Source: Cellulomonas aerilata
GTDB lineage: Bacteria > Actinomycetota > Actinomycetes > Actinomycetales > Cellulomonadaceae
Direction: 5' to 3'
DNA: 64,000 nt
NCBI RefSeq assembly: GCF_007991755.1
Contig: NZ_BJYY01000013.1
Coordinates: forward strand, 434,001-498,000
Shown piece by piece: positions 61,258 to 64,000 of the stretch. Position numbers and translations under genes: made by a program. The notes below the pieces were generated by a model. It was not told where the DNA came from. It worked only from the letters and a program-made list of their open reading frames with translations, and did not search any database. The first letter of the stretch is position 1, and each line of letters starts with the position of its first letter.

Positions 61258-62079
61258 TCAGTTTCCGAATGCTGCCGCGATCTGCGGATCGCTGTCAGCG
61301 GCCTTGATCGCTCGGCTGAGGTTCGGGCGGTCGGTGTGCAAGGACCGAGCGAGCTCTGCGACAGAGCTGCCGTCGGAGTCGTAGAACCTAAGCAACCGCG
61401 AGAAGCCAGCCAGGCCGAACTTGAGTGAATGTCGAGCCTGGTCCAGGGCTGCGTCGGCCGCTTCTCGCATGAGCCAAGCCTGGGCAATCTTCACTGCCAT
61501 AGGGTTTAGCGGCTCGATGTCCGGCGTCTCAATACCGGCCGCCAGCTTGTCGTCTGTGCCCCCAAACTCATGGGCGAGGGCGTTGACCCATTCCGCGTAT
61601 TTCGCGTATGCGTCGAGCACGTCGTAGGTGTGAGTAATCTCGATCGCGCCATCGGCACGGGTTCGGAAAATCTTCGACTCCTTAGCGCCAACTTCTTCCG
61701 GGATCAGTGCGACGATCCTGTCTCGCCAGCCCGCAAAGCGCCTCGCCGCCCCGTTTTTAAGGCTCTGCGCGAGGAAGAGCCGCCGGGCGTCTGCTTTGAC
61801 ATCCGTCTCACTGGCGTTTACGAACCGGTAGACCCGAGGCGTCCCAACGGGCGTCCAGTCGAAGTCTTCCGAGACCTCGATCGCGCCGCTGTAAAGTACC
61901 TGCTCGCCGGTGGGTAGTGTCCAGGCCATAACTGTGCCGCGGTCGGATATATACCGCGCGATGACTTGATGGTCATCGTCCGTCTCCGTGACAGGCAGCC
62001 CAGCAGCGGCAGACGAATCGTCAGCAGCGACGGCGTGGCGGAGTGCAAGAACCGCTGCGAGGGCCCGATGGTGTGTCAT
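61258..62079 (-). CDS. Hypothetical protein with C-terminal HTH-like segment
   Basis: A 273-residue soluble protein. The last ~45 residues (GSSVAELARSLHTDRPNLSR, then AIKAADSDPQIAAAFG) look like a helix-turn-helix. The first ~70 residues (VIARYISDRGTVMAWTLPTG, EQVLYSGAIEVSED) suggest a small beta domain, and the middle is helical. No known family is recognised. TAGCGT ends six bases before ATG 62079, so expression is probably leaderless. It lies upstream of, and on the same strand as, the zinc-module nuclease with 265 bp between them, so it could regulate or accompany it. Confidence 0.6.
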   Translation of the reverse strand: MTHHRALAAVLALRHAVAADDSSAAAGLPVTETDDDHQVIARYISDRGTVMAWTLPTGEQVLYSGAIEVSEDFDWTPVGTPRVYRFVNASETDVKADARRLFLAQSLKNGAARRFAGWRDRIVALIPEEVGAKESKIFRTRADGAIEITHTYDVLDAYAKYAEWVNALAHEFGGTDDKLAAGIETPDIEPLNPMAVKIAQAWLMREAADAALDQARHSLKFGLAGFSRLLRFYDSDGSSVAELARSLHTDRPNLSRAIKAADSDPQIAAAFGN

Positions 62080-62509
62080 GGGTACACGCTACACACCTGG
62101 GCTCAGCCGGCGACCAAGTTTCGCGCTGCACGAAGCGCGTTCACTCGATCGGGTTGCTCGTTGGCCGGGTTCTCGGACACCCTCGTGCGCGACGCGTCCT
62201 CGAGGCGCAGTCCTCGCAGCGATGCTGCTGCTCGAGCCCCTCACATCAGTCGACCCTCATGGCCGCTAAACATGCTTGGTCACCGCACGGACCAATCCGC
62301 AAGCGAACGCTCGCCCGCGGCCCCTGATGGTTCGTGCGCGGCGCGCCAGCACAGGGCAATATTCCCGTCGATGTCGCTCCCCGGTTGCCCGCCGACCGAG
62401 ACGTGCGGGCGCCAGCGCGCAGTCCTCCTCCTCATGGCGTCGGCGTCCGCGCACGCGGCCGCGGCCTCGTGGTGCGAACCCCGCTGTACTGCCAACGTCG
62501 GCTGAATCT

Positions 62510-62650
62510 CGACCAGGTGGCGACGGATGAAAACTGACCACCCTGCCCTCAGTCGCCGGTCGCGGGGGTGCGGCCGAGGTCTCGGTTCTTGAGTCGGTAG
62601 GAGTCGCCTTTGAGAGCGATGACGTCGGCGTGATGGACGAGCCGGTGGGG
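62510..62650 (-). mobile_element. IS21-family remnant (IstB C-terminus and element end)
   Basis: The frame reads HRLVHHADVIALKGDSYRLK then NRDLG before its stop at 62549, matching the C-terminal end of IstB, the IS21 helper ATPase. Just beyond, GGTGGTCAGTTTTCATCC is of the type found near IS21 ends. The remainder of istB and all of istA are gone; the fragment is fused in frame to the broken helicase. The region 62080-62509 holds no gene I can support. Confidence 0.6.
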
Positions 62651-64000
62651 CTGCGCGGCTCCCACGAACGCGCAGAGCGTGGAGATGAGCCGCATCTCCT
62701 CGACGTCGCGGCCGCGGCTGTCGAGTAGTTGCTCGGTGCAGGCGAGGTAGGCCAGGCATCGGGCCCTGCTGATCGCGACGTTGAGCCGCTGCCGCCAGAA
62801 GAGGAACTCAGTGTTGCGGGGCATGTCGGCGGCGCTGGAGGTCGCCATGCTGAAGAAGACGACTGCCGCCTCACGTCCCTGGAACTTGTCCACCGATCCG
62901 ACTGCCACGCCTCGCGTGCGTGGGTCCGCGTCGAGGCGCTGGCGGAGCAGGTCCTTCTGGTCGTTGTTCGGCGCAACTACCAGGACGTCCGCTACGCGTA
63001 GCGGCTCCGTGACGCCGTGCTGGTCGACCCAGGGCGCGCCGAGCAGCCGGGTGATCTCGGCGTGCACCAGGTCGGCCTCCTCGGCCGCGTGCGTTGAGCG
63101 GCCGACGTGGTCCGCCCGCAGCCAGCGCAGGCCCGTCCCGAAATCGGTGTCCTGCTGACCGCAGGTGGTATGGCTGCTGAGCCTGCCTTCGTAGATGCGC
63201 TCGGAGATGAATCGGCAGATGTCGGGGTGCATGCGCCGGGTCTCACTGAGGAAGACGCCGCGGTCCTCCGGCATAGTCACCTCGTCGCCGAGGAGGTGCT
63301 CAAGCGCGCTGCGGCCGCTCGTTCCTGGGTGCGCCGCTTGGGCGACCTGCGGTAGCTGTAGTGGGTCGCCGAGCAGAAGGAGGTTGTGCCGGCGACCAGC
63401 GCGAACGTGGGGGCCGCCGCGGCCCTGTTGGCACTCACGTGCGCGACCTCGCCGGATGTCCAGGTCGCCGGGCCGCCCTTCTTGACCGCGTGCAGGTCTT
63501 CGAGCTCGTCGAGGTCGCGGTAGACCTCGACCACTGCTTCGAGCAGGTTGTCGATGGCGTGGTGGCTGAAGGCGGTGATGCCGACCCGCTTGCCTGCCTG
63601 CAGCAGCGCGCGGATCTGTCGGGCTGCGCGGTAGGTCTTGCCTGTGCCCGGTGGTCCCTGGACCGCGACGCAGGTGCCATCCAGCGCGGCGGTCCAGCCG
63701 AGCATCGCGTCGAGGTCGTCCGTGAATATCCCGCCAGCCGGTCCGCGGCCGGGCAGAAAGCGCGGCAGCTCGCCGCGCAGCAGCGCCAGCGCGACGGGGT
63801 TGGCTGCGACGGCTGGGTTCAGCACAGCATCGGCGAGTGCGGACAGGGCGGCCGGCTTGGGCCGCGGTGTGAACCAGCTGTCGTGAGCGACGACCGCTGG
63901 AAATACGCCTTGCTTCTGCAGACCCGTGGACCACACCAGGTCCAGCTCCCCGGCCGCAACATCGAGTCGCGCGATGTCCGCGAATGCAGGCGGCCCGTCC
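62651..64000 (-). pseudogene. Broken SF1 (UPF1-like) DNA/RNA helicase, cut by the window end
   Basis: Two frames give the halves of an AAA_11/AAA_12 helicase. The right half (64000 to about 63385) has VAVQGPPGTGKTYRAARQIR (Walker A) and SHHAIDNLLEAV. The left half continues NLLLLGDPLQLPQVAQA, RGVFLSETRRMHPDICRFIS, VGSVDKFQGREAAVVFFSM and FLFWRQRLNVAISRARCLAY. At about 63385 the frame changes, and the ~35 residues with the Walker B DEAG motif expected between LVAG and NLLLLGDPLQL are missing. The enzyme is therefore very likely dead. The C-terminus ends in IstB sequence, and the N-terminus lies beyond the window. Confidence 0.8.

Overview
The window is very GC-rich throughout, with strong Shine-Dalgarno sequences, frequent GTG/TTG starts and several apparently leaderless genes. 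It also carries a secreted GH10 xylanase, an Lsr2 fragment and SARP, LuxR and ECF regulators. Together these point to a high-GC actinobacterium, most plausibly a cellulolytic Micrococcales member close to Cellulomonas. This is inferred from gene content and composition, not from a database search.

The first 42.6 kb is mostly ordinary chromosome. It holds a LuxR-type ATPase regulator, a membrane-anchored trypsin-like protease, a flavin oxidoreductase, an EamA transporter, gamma-glutamyltransferase, a Gfo/Idh dehydrogenase with a coupled leader ORF, and a zinc-ribbon NERD protein. It continues with a giant sigma/anti-sigma/DUF11-like fusion, PPK2, a divergent xylanase and beta-helix pair sharing a LacI-type operator, and methionine aminopeptidase divergent from a small XRE regulator over three spaced repeats. 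Next come an APC permease with a universal stress protein, a glycosyltransferase and an FeS photolyase. A two-gene accessory insert at 26.6-29.2 kb (macro-SIR2 fusion and Mrr endonuclease, convergent) looks like a defence locus. Then follow an FMN hydroxy-acid dehydrogenase, a long beta-propeller protein, an MBL hydrolase, an RluA pseudouridine synthase, a nucleotidyltransferase/TagB-F pair, a metzincin-like secreted protease and a HerA-type ATPase.

From about 42.6 kb to the right end the window is accessory DNA: lower GC, pseudogenes, IS scars (IS1380, IS3, IS21) and orphan genes. Three copies of a roughly 120-bp element share an exact internal geometry: a tRNA T-arm-like 16-mer and, 104 bp away, the palindrome GTTGAC-N3-GTCAAC or a degenerate form. 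They lie at 42.96, 48.91 and 58.51 kb. Between and beside them are a pentapeptide-repeat membrane protein, a double-XRE/ROK regulator, a truncated Lsr2, a large SARP-NB-ARC-TPR regulator, and an operon for a small secreted protein plus an ABC transporter. That operon is preceded by three 11-bp-spaced repeats of the SARP-operator type and contains an 18-bp perfect hairpin over the ABC start. A second, decayed copy of the NERD gene is also present.

The most unusual gene is at 58.9-61.0 kb: eight tandem zinc-knuckle modules of about 68 residues joined to a C-terminal EDxHD/Vsr-like nuclease. The window ends in a broken UPF1-like helicase that lost its Walker B segment and whose tail is fused to an IstB remnant.
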